Assembly (NCBI GenBank): GCA_018340375.1
Contig: JAFFJZ010000003.1
Coordinates: forward strand, 25,668,001-25,732,000
From: Gonatopus flavifemur
Lineage: Eukaryota > Arthropoda > Insecta > Hymenoptera > Dryinidae
Length of the DNA stretch: 64,000 bases
Reading direction: 5' to 3'
In this document: piece after piece, positions 1 through 13,091 of the stretch
Position numbering within the stretch: the first letter of the stretch is position 1
Layout of the letters: each line of letters starts with the position of its first letter
Notes under the pieces: model-generated
Seen by the model: only the letters and a program-made list of their open reading frames with translations
Databases searched by the model: none
Told to the model about the DNA's origin: nothing
Made by a program: the position numbers and the translations under genes

Positions 1-1310
1 AATAAATATTTGAAATCTGTCATTCAATACGAAATAAAGTACAGAATTCATTTTTGAATCAGTCTTCAGTATATAAAAGATACTTCGAAAAAATTTGAAG
101 GAAGTTACCTATGTGGAAACAGCCAGAGTTTACAAACGGCGCGGTACTGGGAAAGTTGTATTTGCCAGACTTCGGCAGAAACAACAGTGCCCATTCAGAA
201 ACATTACCAGTTTTCCAACTGGCGCCGACTGTTCGCCGGATTTCAGACGGTACTGGTTTATATGGTCAGACGGTCTTGAGTCAGTATCGAATTAATACTG
301 TTCGGAGAATACCCAGACCGTACAGAAACGGAACCGCGTCAGTACCGAATCAGAGTTGGTTGGATGGTGAAATGCGAAAAAAAGACGATACGACACCAAT
401 TTCTATGCAACGTTTTTCTAATCCGGAATAGATAGTGGATAGGGATTCCACTGATCTTTCCAATGACACGGTTACTTTCATGAGACAATACTGCGCCAGT
501 ATTGAGCCAGAGTGAGTATTAGCATTCAATATGTTCGATAGACAACAATGTGCCAGTATTGATAGGACTCTGGTTGACTATGAAATCGGTAGTCAACTGA
601 CTTTAAAATCACGATCTTGGCAATTCAGCTGTTGTAGTGAGCCGAAGTCTTGCCAGCATTAGGCCAGAGTCGGTATGATCATTCAATATGTTCGAGAGAC
701 AATAATGTGCCAGTATTGGTAGGACTTTATTTCACAATTGTATGGGACTTCAACGGTCCCATCACAATAAATGGCAATTTCAGTGATTCATCGTCAACTA
801 GAAGATCGGCTGATGTGATAGAGACTCGGTATCTCACTCGCAGGACCCGGGTTGAATCCTCACTCGGTGAAATTTCAAGAAATCACTCCCAAAGTGCCTT
901 CCTCCGATGACGATAATGAGAACAATGAACCCTTCAGATATGCAAAGTTCAAATTCAATGTGTTCTTTTTTACTTGGAATATGATCACTCCTGGTAACTC
1001 CGGCCACCCGTACTGTGCCAGTACTGGGTCGGGCTCGAGCTCCTACATAGGATGTCATCATTTCGACCCCTTGTCATCTTTCATCCAGCTCTGGCGAAAC
1101 AACTGATCCTGTTGCAATGCCAGAGTTTCACCATAGCAGGCTCACACCGCCTGATCGTCGCTCTAGATTTGCCAGTACTGGCACCTCCGGCACCAGTAGT
1201 GAGGCAGTAGCTGCCCGTGTTTCTATTTCCACATATGTATCTCTCATTTTTCTGCAAATGGTTTCTGAAGCTTCGAACTATCTTGTAAAAAAAAACCAGA
1301 ACACCTAATT
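1..1310. repeat. Region rich in CCAGTACTGG-like words, no gene
   Basis: No coding region is supported here. The block is dotted with variants of one palindromic word, CCAGTACTGG, for example near 142, 252, 508, 555, 710, 1010, 1022 and 1171, in forms such as GCCAGTATTG. A module at about 1115-1148 (AATGCCAGAGTTTCACC followed by ATAGCAGG) recurs at about 5150-5180, at the edge of the foldback described below. This suggests a decayed dispersed repeat. Ends and target duplication could not be defined. Confidence 0.45.
504..727 (+). repeat. Direct repeat pair of about 67 bp
   Basis: Two direct copies, about 504-571 and 660-727, share GCCAGAGT, then CATTCAATATGTTCGA, then GACAA(C/T)AATGTGCCAGTATTG and a following TAGGACT. 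About 90 bp of unrelated sequence separates them. They are probably a tandem duplication inside the CCAGTACTGG-word repeat. Confidence 0.7.
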
Positions 1311-4300
1311 TTTGTAGACACATGATATTGGAGAATCAAAGCAATATTGAATGGTTTTATACCATTCAATTCAGGCGTACTTCACTTTGAACTTCATCCG
1401 ATAAGAAGCCTCCTGATGAATCCTTTTCTAATTCATGAAGGCAAACTTGCAGTGAATATGATTATGAAAACAACAATGCCAATCAAAATGTGAATAATCG
1501 AGCAATTTTCCAACTTTCGTCAACAAAAATAGAAAATTTGCATGCATTTCGAAATATACATCGGTATGGGGTAGGTGGGTTGTTCATTTCGATTATAAAT
1601 GGATGTTGGCGGAGTAGCGTGCATTCGCGTCCATCATCATCATCTTTGTTTGCGCTTAGCGAGCACACGCGCGTTTGTTTCGTACATATACATATACATA
1701 CATTTATATATATATATATGTATACATATGAAGGAAAAAAGAAGCAAACGAAGAAGAAGAAGAACACTTTCGGTTTGGTCAAAAAGCATTCCTGAAGAAA
1801 TTCCAGACGTATCGTTACACCTAACGTGACCGTCGAGAGGACGTTGTTTTTTTAAAGCGCTTTTTATACTACAGAGCGTGGAATAGCAGAATCCTTGTTT
1901 CTTCCGAAGAATTTTCATCGTCAGATCTGTTCTAACATTTATATTTCAAGTTCATTTATTCCCCGAGAAAATATGGCAAGGATTCTATCTGCTGTATGGA
2001 ATTGGAAAATCTCTGAGAAGTAAACAAACACTACACGTAAGTGTATATATTTTGAGACCGTTAAATACAAACTGTCGAGACAGCTCACAAATTGCGTGCG
2101 TATGGGGCTTTGCCTGGACGCGAAAATGTACAAAGCTAGCACCTATGAATGCATGAGTACTCGATTTTATAACTGTAAAATATATCATTCTGCAGTACTG
2201 GTTCGAAAACCATTGAATCTGTAAGAGGAATCCTAATCAACTGAACCTGTTAGAAAAATAAATCTGAAGTTTAAAATTGATAGTTTAGATTTTACTAACC
2301 CTCCATGTATATTGAATTGGGTTCAAAATGTGAGAGTGGTTATGAGTTTCATAATACAAGAGAAATATTTAAAATTTGTCCATCAAATCAGTTTGGATTA
2401 ACTGATTATCGCAGATGCGCGTAACTCATTATCCGAATAAAGTTGCCGCTGTTCCCGCTTTAGCGTGATGTTCGTCAAAGGAAAAAGACGAAGGGGTTTG
2501 GCTGAACACGTAATGCATCGCACCTTGCAAAAACTGGCAGACACAAGCGAGGGCATCGACAGATAATCACTGCCACGTGACCGCTGCCAAGCCGAAGACA
2601 TTTTTTGCTTGAATTACGTTCCCCTAATTCAACGACGATGGTCAAGGCGCCATAATTATGACGATGCTTCAAGATTCTCGGACCACGTCGCATGATGGCA
2701 ATCATTATACGTACAAGTTATCACACAGTTGCCAAATGAGAGAAAGAAGAACATTTTATCCTCCCAATGTTATATAATTACATCGATAATTATGAATCAC
2801 GATAACTTTCATGATCGTTATGGACATGACAAATTATAATCATCGAATCCTTCGAGCTTCCTCGAACGATTTCCTTTTCGTGAAAGAAATTCACATGATT
2901 TGGCTGAATTTGTTCCCTTAGGATAATTAACAGTTTTTTATGGAATTCATTTCTCATTATTTCCAATGCTTGAAATGAGTAGAAAAGATAAAGCGCATCA
3001 ACGAGAAGTAGGAATAACCAGAAGAATTCATTAAAAATACGATAACCCATTATTCAACGTCCCACCATCTCCAATGCGGATTAAACTACAAGAACAAAGT
3101 ATCTTCTGGTTTAAAGGAAATATTAAATCATTCCCGGTAGAAAAAGGATATAATGTGTTTCTAAACTATCATATTTAATTTTAGATCATCGTCAATTCTA
3201 CCTACAGACAAATTACAAGGCTCAATTTTATATTTCCAAAGCAAAGAATAAATGAATACAGATCGTAGAGATGCATCATTGAGAAAAAATGTGAGAGACC
3301 GATAAATCAATGATTCATATGAATGCATATTAATAAAACCGCAGAAGCAAGAAATGTTTTCTTGGTCAAAATATTTATATTCGCCAATCCAAGTTATACT
3401 TTTTTGTTTTTGTCCAATCTTTGCCTTCCATTTTATCTCTTTTTCTTTTCAACGAAGGGACGAATGAACGAACGAATGAACCATCCAACCAACCAACCAA
3501 CCAACCAGTGCATACCGACTTTTCGGTATCGGTTTATCTCGGTCTCTGAATCTCCGTCATTTTTAAGCACCTCTTAACGACCTCTCCTCTCAGACGCGAG
3601 ACCGCCAATTTAGCGCGCGCAAATGCAAATGCCTTCGCGGACGAATTTGTCGGATGATCTGACGAGCCGACGGACGCTGGAGTGTGCGACGCGGTCTTTG
3701 GTACTCCAAGGACGATGGTTTCCTGGTGCACCGCCAGTGGCGCCTTCTCGGAACAGGCTTTTATCGTATTTACGAAGTGGTCAAGTAATGTCGGTTATTA
3801 ATCAGGAATCTTCACAACAGTAGTTGTGAGATTCATGTTTTAGACAACATGAAATTTCCACCTTGGAAGGAAAATCTTGATCAGGATCATTTTTTGATAC
3901 AGTTGACGATGAAATATTGGCATCCGCGATGAAAACATCACTTGATTTCGAAATAAAACGAATGCTAAATCCATGATTCAGCGAATCCAATCAATGATAT
4001 AAATGATTATTCAATTGTTCAATTTTCCTAAAGAATAATTGTGTTTTGGTAAAATAATGTAATCCTAATTTCAAAAACAACATACGTGCATTGCATCATG
4101 AATAATCTATCTTTATTACCTAAGGCATGGCATATATTTCCACAGCTGACCCTACATAAATTTTATCACGGATTTAAGGCTTTTATGGGAATGAAATATG
4201 ACTTTATGTGAGAGCTATACAATTTTAACAATTTCCGGTCCTCGGATGATGAACCGATGCATTTTTATTGAATATGTAAGATCATGCATAGATAAGGTGT

Positions 4301-5080
4301 GATCCAAAACTACAAGAACAATATTAAACGTTGATATAAAAAAATTAATTTTGTGATTAGAATAATACATTATACGTTCAGTCGGCTGTTTTTCCAGATT
4401 TGGTATTTGGAAACTTGTCTTGAAGTTGTCGACAGTTTCAGACATGTTTTAGGCATTATGTTCACTGGGATATTATTATAAACAAATATAACTTAGTGAA
4501 TAATGTCCAACAAGAATGTTCATTTTCAGGAAAGTTATATCTTTGTAAAAAGTCTGAGTACAAAGAAGAATTATAATTAATTTCTTAAAACCGATCTATA
4601 AATCCAATTTCATAATCGTTAGGGTAAAATGAACAAAAAGTAGAATCGTTTTGTCGTCATAGAATTTTCACGCGATACGAGCGGTGCCACTTTATTCAAT
4701 TTTCTTGGGACATTTTTTTTGCGACAAACTACGCACAAATGTGTACGTCAATTCAGAATATCTCTCCTTACAGTATTTCTTCAAAAATATTCTTAGTTAA
4801 CCTCTAAAAAATTGCGGTACGTGCCTCGTATCCCCTAAAAAGATTGTATTCCTTGATCGAATTCGCATGACCGTACTTCTGTGATCATCCTTGATCCCCC
4901 ACAATATCCCTAACAGAAACTTTCCATGTGGAAATTGTCGGAGTTGACGAACAGCCTTCCAGATGGAAAAAAATTTCAAAAATATATATAATTTATGAAT
5001 AGTTGTATATAACTCATATGTAAACTATACTTTTTAAAACTCTTTCTGCTGAAATCTGATAGGACCAATTGTTGCTCTTC
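1311..5080. other. Non-coding, mostly single-copy-looking DNA
   Basis: No gene, RNA or full element was recognised. It contains a CATA/TA simple repeat at about 1680-1730 and a short AACC tandem at about 3483-3508. A CpG-containing patch lies at about 3530-3760. Open frames here are short and show no recognisable family. Confidence 0.5.
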
Positions 5081-5192
5081 AGGGTGATTACTATTTTTCA
5101 ACTGACACAGCCTGTTCGACGGATTGCAAACAGTGCAAAAAATCGGAATGCCAGAGTTCTACCATAGTAGGAGCACATGAACGAACAGTACT

Positions 5193-6502
5193 CCCTATTG
5201 AAAGAACCCAGCATGGTCCCAGCTGGACCAACTTGGTTCCAGTTGAACTGACTTGGTACCAGCTGGTGCCAGTTATAGACCAATATAAAACGAACTTGGT
5301 TTCAACCGGTGTCAAGTTGGTTGAAGCTGGTGCCAGTAACAGACCATGATATTTGGTCCAACAACCAATATGCGTTCAACTTGGTTGCAACTGCTGCCAG
5401 TTACAGGCCATGTCGGCTGACTCAACAACGAAAATAGGATCAACTTAGTTTCAGCTAGACTGGCCTGATTCCGGTTGTACCAACTCGTATCAAATCGTAT
5501 AAAAGTTCGGTTCTACTGGAATTTCAAAGATTCATTCATCACTATCTGAGGCCATACCAAGTATGGTCTATCTCGAGTTGATATGAGGACTGGGTGGAAT
5601 CATGCAGGTTTAAGGTAGACTCATATTACGTAGCACCAGCCTAATCTCATGGAGGTTGATCCTACGCAGCATGGTCCTACCTAACATGGTTCGATCATGT
5701 AGCCAAATTCCTACTGGTCCTACCCAGTATGGAACCCACATGGGATCAGGTTGGTCCTACCTAGGCTGGTACTATCTAATATGAGCCCATCTAAAGGTCA
5801 TGGTTCTACCCAGTCCTAGTCTCAACCTGAGGCAGACCTTAGACTTAGTACGGCCTCAGATAGTGATAAATGAATCTTAGAATTCTCGTAGAACAGAACT
5901 TCTGTACGATTTTTCCAGAGTTTTGAAATTTTTATCAAATCACGTCACAGTTTTGTCCCACTGGTATTTCCAGATTTTTCTTCAATTTATGGTTGATTTG
6001 AAAGGTATCGTTTCTTTAAATTTTGCAATTAGGTAGATTTCACGATTCGGTCATAAGTTTGTCAGGCTGTTTGCATATTTACAATACACTTATATTTGTT
6101 GATATTTTTTTTTTGATAACGTTCTTCAATTAATCCTGGTATAAAAAAAAACATGCATAATGTTGATTTTTCAAAATCATTCGGATATTGGTGCACTTGA
6201 CATGAGTGAAATTGAGTTGGTACAATAAGAATCAGGCCAGCCAGCCGACATGGCCTGTAGCTGGTGCCTGTAACTGGCACCAGTTGCAAGCAAGTTGGTC
6301 GTATATTGATTGTTGGACCAACCATCATGGTCTATAACTGGCACCAGCTTGAATCAATTTGACACCGGTTGGAACCAAGTTGGTCCCATATTGGTTGTTG
6401 AGCCAAAAATCATGGTCTGTAACTTGCACCAGCTGGTACCAAGCCGGTTCGACTGGAACCAAGTTGATACAGCTGGGACCATGCTGGGTTTTTTCAACAG
6501 GG
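5193..6502. mobile_element. 1.3-kb foldback element with long diverged arms
   Basis: The left arm starts CCCTATTGAAAGAACCCAGC at 5193. The right arm ends with the reverse complement (GGGTT, then TTTTCAACAGGG) at 6502. The arms stay alignable for roughly 280 bp each (about 5193-5480 and 6215-6502) and are packed with variants of ACCAGCTGGT, CCAACTTGGT and GCCAGTTACAG. No transposase ORF is present. This is a non-autonomous foldback or large MITE. The centre (5498-5920) is a second inverted repeat. Short open frames inside the arms are by-products of the repeat. Confidence 0.8.
5498..5920. repeat. Inner palindrome nested in the foldback centre
   Basis: Sequence at about 5498-5556 (GTTCGGTTCTAC, then GATTCATTCATCACTATC, then TGAGGCC) recurs inverted at about 5848-5920 (GGCCTCAGATAGTGATAAA and onward). 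Between the arms lie repeated TGGTCCTACC words. Either this is an independent element inserted in the 5193-6502 foldback, or it is the foldback's own stem tip. Confidence 0.7.
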
Positions 6503-7860
6503 TAAAGACAGATCAGTTCAAGCGACAGAAAGAACTCAAACACGTGTGGGAATTTCATGTACTGTTAAAAATTGTTTGGAATTTCATGCACTTTGCAAAT
6601 ACATTTGTAACTAAAATTTTCAATTCTTGGTATTTGAATTGACGATTAATATACACGTAAGTAAAGTTTCAGATTTGTTTATATTATATCACACATTTAT
6701 GTATATTTTTGGAACTGAAATTTCATTCACATGCAATTAAATTTCTCAGTTACGTGATTGGGAATTGCCCCTGTTACGTGTAATTAAAGTTTCATCCACA
6801 AACTTTTCAGAGCGTATAATATTCCTCGGCTTCCGATGAATTTGCTTTGCGAGGAAATAATAATAAAGTTACAATTAGAATCGAATATGGGTTCTATGTG
6901 CCCTGGTAAGAATAAAACAGCTTGCCTAAAGCATGCATGGCCGCCAATTCACACTTCCCAAGTTTCCCATTCTCCTTCAAATATATCGTCAGGAAAAGTC
7001 AGATGATTTAACACGGGTGAGTTGGCGTCTATGTTCGCTTCACATGCGGTGTTTCTTAAGAATTCTTCTTGAATACCAGGGTTCTTCATAAAGGACCCAT
7101 TTTGTACTGTCATAACGGGGACCCTTTAGGAATTCTACAACCAATTCATAAAGAATTCTTCATGACTGTTTTGGGACCAACATGCTGTGTGGGAATAGAG
7201 GTTTATTTCTTCTTATTGGATAATCTGATGTATTTTGGATGGAACTATCTCTATAGGTTCCCATATGGTTTTTCCACCAAATATTCTTGGAGTGCTATCG
7301 TAATTGTGCATTATTTGACGATAGTGATTCATTATTCCCCGTCAGATCTCATCGCACCTAGAACAATTGTTTTTCATCGCATTTCATCGTACATCCACGA
7401 TAGAATGTGATTGCGATAGAATATTTATTCAAACAAAATATTTGTTCTTCATTCGTATCGTCCTTTCACTATGAAACATGATAGCCTCTAAGTTTCTCAG
7501 AAACAACTGGATTCTTCATCGTGATCTCAACACAAAAACCAAAACGGTTTAATACCGAAACTTAAATACAATATCTTATCATTTTCTAATCGCGCGTTCC
7601 CTATATAAAACGATAGGATTTTTACTAAAAAAAATCGGTGTTCCTCTTTGTATTGTAATTTTATCATAAAGAATGATAACCAGACAGCTATTGAAAATCC
7701 AAAAATGGATTTTGCAAGACTAATTCTTTCCGTTTATTTTTCTTATGAGAATGGTCAAAGAACTGCCTAGGAAAATTCATAATATGCAGAATAGCAGTTG
7801 TCAAGGATAATTTATGTCATCCAAATTGTGTCACAGTATCTTGCATTTTTGGATATTCAT
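6503..7860. other. Non-coding DNA with a repeat fragment
   Basis: No gene was seen. The stretch at about 7040-7200 (CATAAAGAATTCTTCATGAC and CCAACATGCTGTGTGGG) resembles, in reverse, the ends of the element at 45757-46165, so it is probably a fragment of the same family. A 113-codon open frame at 7069-7410 overlaps this fragment and is not supported as a gene. Confidence 0.45.
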
Positions 7861-9240
7861 ACACTGTTAAAAATTTCTGCATTAATTTTAATGTTTTTTT
7901 TTGGTTTTTTTTTAAGTACAATACATTCATTTCATGCACATTTTACATGAATGAATTATATAAACTATATATATAGCATAGTCTTTTCATGTTTTTTTGT
8001 ATTAAATATAAAATGATGAATGTATATGAATGATTTCATGTATATGTAAAAAAAAAAAAAAAATATTTCTATTAGTAGTTCCGTGTACACAGAGTGCAAA
8101 TTTGGGTTTTGAATTTCTTTTGTACAGAAACACCCATCAGACAAAGTTTCATTGAGTTAGTATAATTGTGATGAAACTTTGTCACAGCTGTTACATCCAC
8201 TGTTAAAAATTTCCACATGAATTTTAATGTGAATCTACTGGAAGTTTTTTTCAAGCACGTAACTGAAAATTCATGTACAGGTTCCACAAATTTCAAGTTT
8301 ACATACATTAAATTTAATGTACATGGATTTGAAATTTAATGTATGAATACATGAAATTTGTATATGAATTTTCATTCGTAAATAACTTCCTTCCAGAATC
8401 ATCCAGAAAAAAACTTCCAGTAAATTTTCTTTGAAACTCATTAAGGACCTTCAAGCGACAGACGAAACATATGATATTTTTCGCATCCTTCTTTTATAAA
8501 ATATTCAAGAATTACAAATTTGAAATATGTGATAATAAAATACATGCATGGGATTGCGCACTGTGAATGCAAATTCTCATTCCATATTGGTTCTGAAATA
8601 TAGGAAGCCAAGTTTTCTAAATTATAACCTTCAATCGTAAGAATGTTCCATCGATCCCATAATGTTTCGGAACCACTATGAAATTGAAATCCTCAATCCC
8701 AAGCATGTATTTTATCATCGTATTCATAAAATTTTTATTTATCACGTGGTTCACGAAAATATTTCGCGCAAAATTTCGTACCCTTCCCCAACAGAACCTG
8801 AAATTTGTGTACGTCCAGGAGACGTCCAAATACGTTTCTCACGCCTCCTTCGGAGGTTTCCTGGACGTACACAAATTTTAGGTTCTGTTGGGGTTCAGTG
8901 TCGTTCAAGCACTCTCAACGACAAGACTCGTAGAGTGTAACCTAATGCGATTGAGAATAATAATTTCAAAATTTGTAATCACAAAAAGATTATAATTATT
9001 CAATTTATTCACTCAATTTCAAACATTATTGATAGTTATGTTATTTTCTCAAATCTCTATCGATTCAGTCTAAGTTAATTTTTAATGTACTGATACTTGA
9101 AATTGTAATTCAATTCCACATGATTTGAAAATTAATGTAATAATACTTGAATATCATTTCATGTACCTTCAAGTTGAAATTGCATGTACACTGGTACATT
9201 AGGAGTGCATTAAAATTCAAGAAATTTTCAACAGTGTCAC
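7861..9240. repeat. CACTGTTAAAAATTTC repeat family, several partial copies
   Basis: The end sequence CACTGTTAAAAATTTC occurs at about 7862 and 8198. A variant occurs inverted at about 9221-9236 (GAAATTTTCAACAGTG). Interiors are made of CATGTACATT, TTGAAATT and AATTTAATGT words. An inverted pair of CTTCCAGTA words brackets about 8235-8422. These look like overlapping or nested copies of a palindromic-word MITE family; individual borders are uncertain. Confidence 0.5.
8786..8893. mobile_element. 108-bp palindromic MITE (CCCCAACAGAACC ends)
   Basis: Arms of about 35 bp: CCCCAACAGAACCTGAAATT at 8786 and its near-perfect complement ending TTCTGTTGGGG at 8893, with a tip including CACGCCTCCTTCGGAGG. 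A related palindrome with CCCCAACA / CTCCTGGGG ends lies at 20835-20932. No ORF. Hairpin-forming and non-autonomous. Confidence 0.8.
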
Positions 9241-9551
9241 GGAGTTATTTCTCAGTTACGTTAAATCAGTATATCATATTTGATTATTATGTAACAGTAA
9301 TCCTGAGGTTTCAAAAGAGTGACTGTTATATAACCACCACAAGCTCGAGTATGAAATTACTCGGTTACCACCTCGTTGCAACAACATGCTGTGTTACATT
9401 ATAGCAATAACAATCATTGTTTGGTGGGCAATATTTCTTGAATCAAAAGCAAATTTATTTAGCCAGAGAAGATGTTGTTTTCGTTACATAAAAGCACAAC
9501 AGGTATTGAAACAGAACAACTTTTTCTCTGTGTATAAAATGAAAGATTATA

Positions 9552-9815
9552 CACGGAGAGAAGAGAATGGTAATATTTATCATGCTAACATAGTAGGTCT
9601 TCATTTTATATGAAATCGTGAATGTTACTATGGTAAGTAAGTAAGGAAAGAATTCTTTATCACTTTCCTGGTAATAATTATTATACTACATAGTAATTAT
9701 TACAAGAAAAGTGGTAAAGAATTGTATTCTTACCTAGTAACATTCACGATTTTATATAGAATAAAACCGAATACTATGTTAGCATGGTAAATAATATCAT
9801 TCTTTTCTCCCCGTG
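9552..9815. mobile_element. 264-bp near-perfect palindromic MITE, TA duplication
   Basis: Ends are CACGGAGAGAAGAG at 9552 and the complement CTTTTCTCCCCGTG ending at 9815, flanked by TA on both sides (9550-9551, 9816-9817). The arms match for nearly the full half-length, about 110 bp each, around an AATTATTA-rich tip. The terminal sequence matches the TACACnGnnnAAAAAT consensus shared by many elements here. A TA duplication implies a Tc1/mariner-type transposase acting in trans. Confidence 0.88.
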
Positions 9816-11720
9816 TAGCATGAATTATGTGAAAACATTGTAAAACATACGTGACTGAGTGTTCCTCAACCTTTAGTCATCAATCGAGAGGAAATTTATG
9901 AATATTCTTATCGAATTTCCGATGAATCCTCGGATTCTGTTTTTCAATTTGTTTTCTCAAATTCAATTTTTTTCATGACTTGTGGTGCAAGCTCTTAGGC
10001 TGCAGCCAAGTCAGCCCACCCTTGAATCCAGCCCTGCAACCAGCATCAACCCGCAGAATTGGTTCTTTTTATCAAATAAGAAAAAGTACTCATTCAAAAA
10101 AGTATTCATATGAATACAAATGTATAACCTGCCCATTCTTGCACTGGTTTTCATGTGAAATGATGTTATCATGCCGAATTCTCGCCATTTTTTGTAACTT
10201 TAGTAGCCTTGAATTTGGCAGTATTGGCAATTCTGGCAACAGTATCTAGCCAGTATCAGTTTTCCCTATGAGTTGGCACCATTGTTATAACATTTCGATT
10301 GGCTTGACGTAGGATTTCACAAATTTCCACATTCTAAGTGACATCTTCGATTTTAAAACAAATATCATCAAATTCCAAAAGAATGTTCGGAATAAATCAA
10401 TAATTCATTGAAAATTGTTTTAACAATAGCTGAAGACTTGTATTCAATCCTCGAAAAGTAACCAAAAGAATGTACCACCCCAGCAATTAATTGTCTTTCC
10501 ATCTTCTCTTCTTTACTCCCTTCAGAATTGTTAGGTGGCGAATCTTTCTACTCTTCTCATTCGCAATTCCAATTAAATCAGATACGTGATTGGTGATACA
10601 CAAGACATGCGTTACTACCTAGCAAACGGTTATCAAATTCCGATAGCCTTCGCCATCGTAAACTCAATACTCGAAGGTATAATAATACGAATGAAAGTTC
10701 CAAAAGATAGAGTTCAAAGCGAGAAACAGTTGAAGTACGACGATTTTTCCCAAAAAATTACAAAATTTCGCAATTGTATGTCGTGCAGATGCGAACCTTG
10801 ATCAAAGAACGAAGAGTAACATGAGGAGTAGAACTCGGGTGTACGTGCTTGCGTATTTATATGTGTGAGAAAGAGAGAATTTCGAGGTAACGAAAGAGCC
10901 GGCAGCTAATTAAACGCCGACGAGGCTTTCACGTTGCGGCGAACATTAGATGATCGGTCGTCGTATACAATTACGTCGTTTTTCTCCGCGCGAATGAAGA
11001 AAGAAGAAAGAGCCGCACTGAAGATCAACCACGACAGCAGGGACACACACGGTATCCAACATAGGTATGTATTCAAGTATATACACAGTTTCCATAGAAC
11101 GTCCGAACACGTCCAATACCATGCCTGGACATCACAGAGGATTCCCGATCTTTTGAATATTCTCTTGCATTGCAAATACTCTTCTTTGAGGATACCAGTG
11201 TGCCCTTATACGATCACGTCCGCAAAAGGTCGGTGAACAGAAAAATAAAAACCCTTTACTCTTTCTGCATAAAGTTAAAAGGAATCGATAAGTACAATAG
11301 AAATCGAACGTCATCTTGAAGTTACTTTTTTCGCTTGGACAACTGAATTTTTCCAAGATAAGTCGTCGTGTCAATCCAACTTTTTAATTACAATGCAATC
11401 TCGTTATAAGCGGCATCTGTTTCTTCTTACCTTCTGTCACTTTTCCACTCTCTTGTTCCGTCAAAGTAGGAAAAACAGAAACGATGATACTTGCGACGAG
11501 ATTCGACTTCACAAACGAACCAACACAAACGGTTCAAGTTGGCTTCAATTTAGCTATATTTCACTTCGAAAAACGACTGGGAGTCAGTTTTTTCTATTGT
11601 GTTAGCAAAGTTTATAAAGCAGAACAATTTTTGCCTGCGAAACCGAGTAAACTTGGCGTTCAAAATGAGAGTAATTCTTTCTTGACCGTGCAACATCCCC
11701 ATAAACATTTCATGTCTCGT
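9816..11720. other. Non-coding DNA, repeat-poor and CpG-containing in its second half
   Basis: No gene was recognised. The part at about 10560-11240 lacks palindromic elements and has CpG-containing sequence (for example around 10900-10990). That fits unique DNA with possible regulatory content. Frames of 89-100 codons on both strands at 10906-11236 overlap each other and have no family signature. Confidence 0.4.
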
Positions 11721-13091
11721 GATATCTTTTAGACGGGTTTTAAATGTCTTGGATGACACTTCTAGATAAATTTCAGACCAATTATTGTCTGAACCTTGTC
11801 CAACAAATATCGTCTCAATATTTTGTATCGAAAAGATATCTTGAAGACAAGTTTTAGATGCAAGACATAGATATTTTTTGGACCAGGATTGGTCTGGAAT
11901 TCATCAAAAAGTATTGTGCAAAACATTGAAAACCTTAGTCAAAAATAGGTGCTCGACAATCTAACGCTATGAATACTCAAAGCAACTATCAGTTCAACTA
12001 AAATAAACTTGAACACAAAAAATTATATACAATTTATATATAATTCAAGATAGTTTATATACAATTTATGATTAATTTCATATACATCCAATATTCCGAC
12101 TAGAAATTTACCCCATGGACCAGATCAGGTCAACTTTGATCCAGCCCAGGTCCTGGTAAGGCAACCTTGTCAGGACCTGACAAGTCATGTCACGCTTTAC
12201 TAATATAAGGACCTTATGAGGCAAGACTAATAAGGATTTGATGTGGAATCCCATACAAAAACCTCCAGAATGAATTGAAATTAGGATATAAACAACCCAA
12301 AAATGTTGTATTCGGCATGGAGAGATCTAACTTGAAAGATATGCACAGTTGACATTTGTTCAGAAATATTTTCCTAATTTAGAGAAAATTTATTTCACCA
12401 AGGAGTATACAATCTAAAATTAAGACATTTTTGCATTCACTTCATCAAACTATACTTTATAAACATATATGTTCATAATCTCAGGATAACCTAACAAGGT
12501 CTTGATGAGATTACAGCGAGGAAAACCTATTTCAACCTTCTAGGATAATTTAAGGGAAATCTAATTAGGATCAAATGGGCTCATCTCTACGAGGGGCATC
12601 CACATCTAATCCTGATTAGGATTTCAGCAGGTAAACCGTACATTCCGCATGACCTTGTTAGGTCCTCATCATATGTCAGGTTAACCCTATGATAATTTCC
12701 AGTCGGGATAATCTAGAAAACTTTTCCATTCAAGCATTAAAATCCAAGGGATCGCCCTTGGACCCCACCGTTGTTGCGCCTCTGGTAACAAATATCACAA
12801 AACACAAAATGTTTACTGAAATAAAACACCATGGATTGCTGACTATTGAACTATGCCTAGAAGTATCTCGATAGATATATAACATCCGAAATGTGTTTAA
12901 AAGTTCAACGCAAGGTGTCTTTCAGATATCTATTAGACATCTTTTAAAGCATTGTCCAGAAGATTTCTAAAAAGTTTTTGACGCGACAGTTTTGGATGTT
13001 GCGTTTACTGGAATGACGGATTGCGCAGATTTCTAAAAAATTTTTACATTATTTTATTTTTAATTATTTTTACATTTTTATTATATTATTA
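11721..13091. repeat. Palindromic-word repeat block (AAGATATCTT words)
   Basis: Around 11725-11890 and 12850-12985 the DNA carries AAGATATCTT-like and TTTAGACA / TGTCTAAA words in both orientations. Between them lies the 12097-12706 element. The arrangement suggests an older element split by a younger one, but no precise termini were established. Confidence 0.4.
12097..12706. mobile_element. About 610-bp MITE with TCCCGACTAGAAAT-type ends
   Basis: The left end reads TTCCGACTAGAAATTTA at about 12096. The right end reads TAATTTCCAGTCGGGA at about 12706, a close inverted match. The interior has AGGACCTTATGAGG / TAGGTCCTCATCA words in both orientations and no ORF. Related ends occur at 26317-26435 and as a fragment near 42590. 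Confidence 0.7.

Noticed and set aside
838..880. tRNA-like T-arm (GGGTTGAATCC)
   Set aside because: No matching acceptor stem, D-arm or anticodon stem around it.
5193..6502. Clustered short repeats as a possible CRISPR array
   Set aside because: Repeats are diverged, irregularly spaced and present in both orientations; the genome is eukaryotic and the unit is a foldback.
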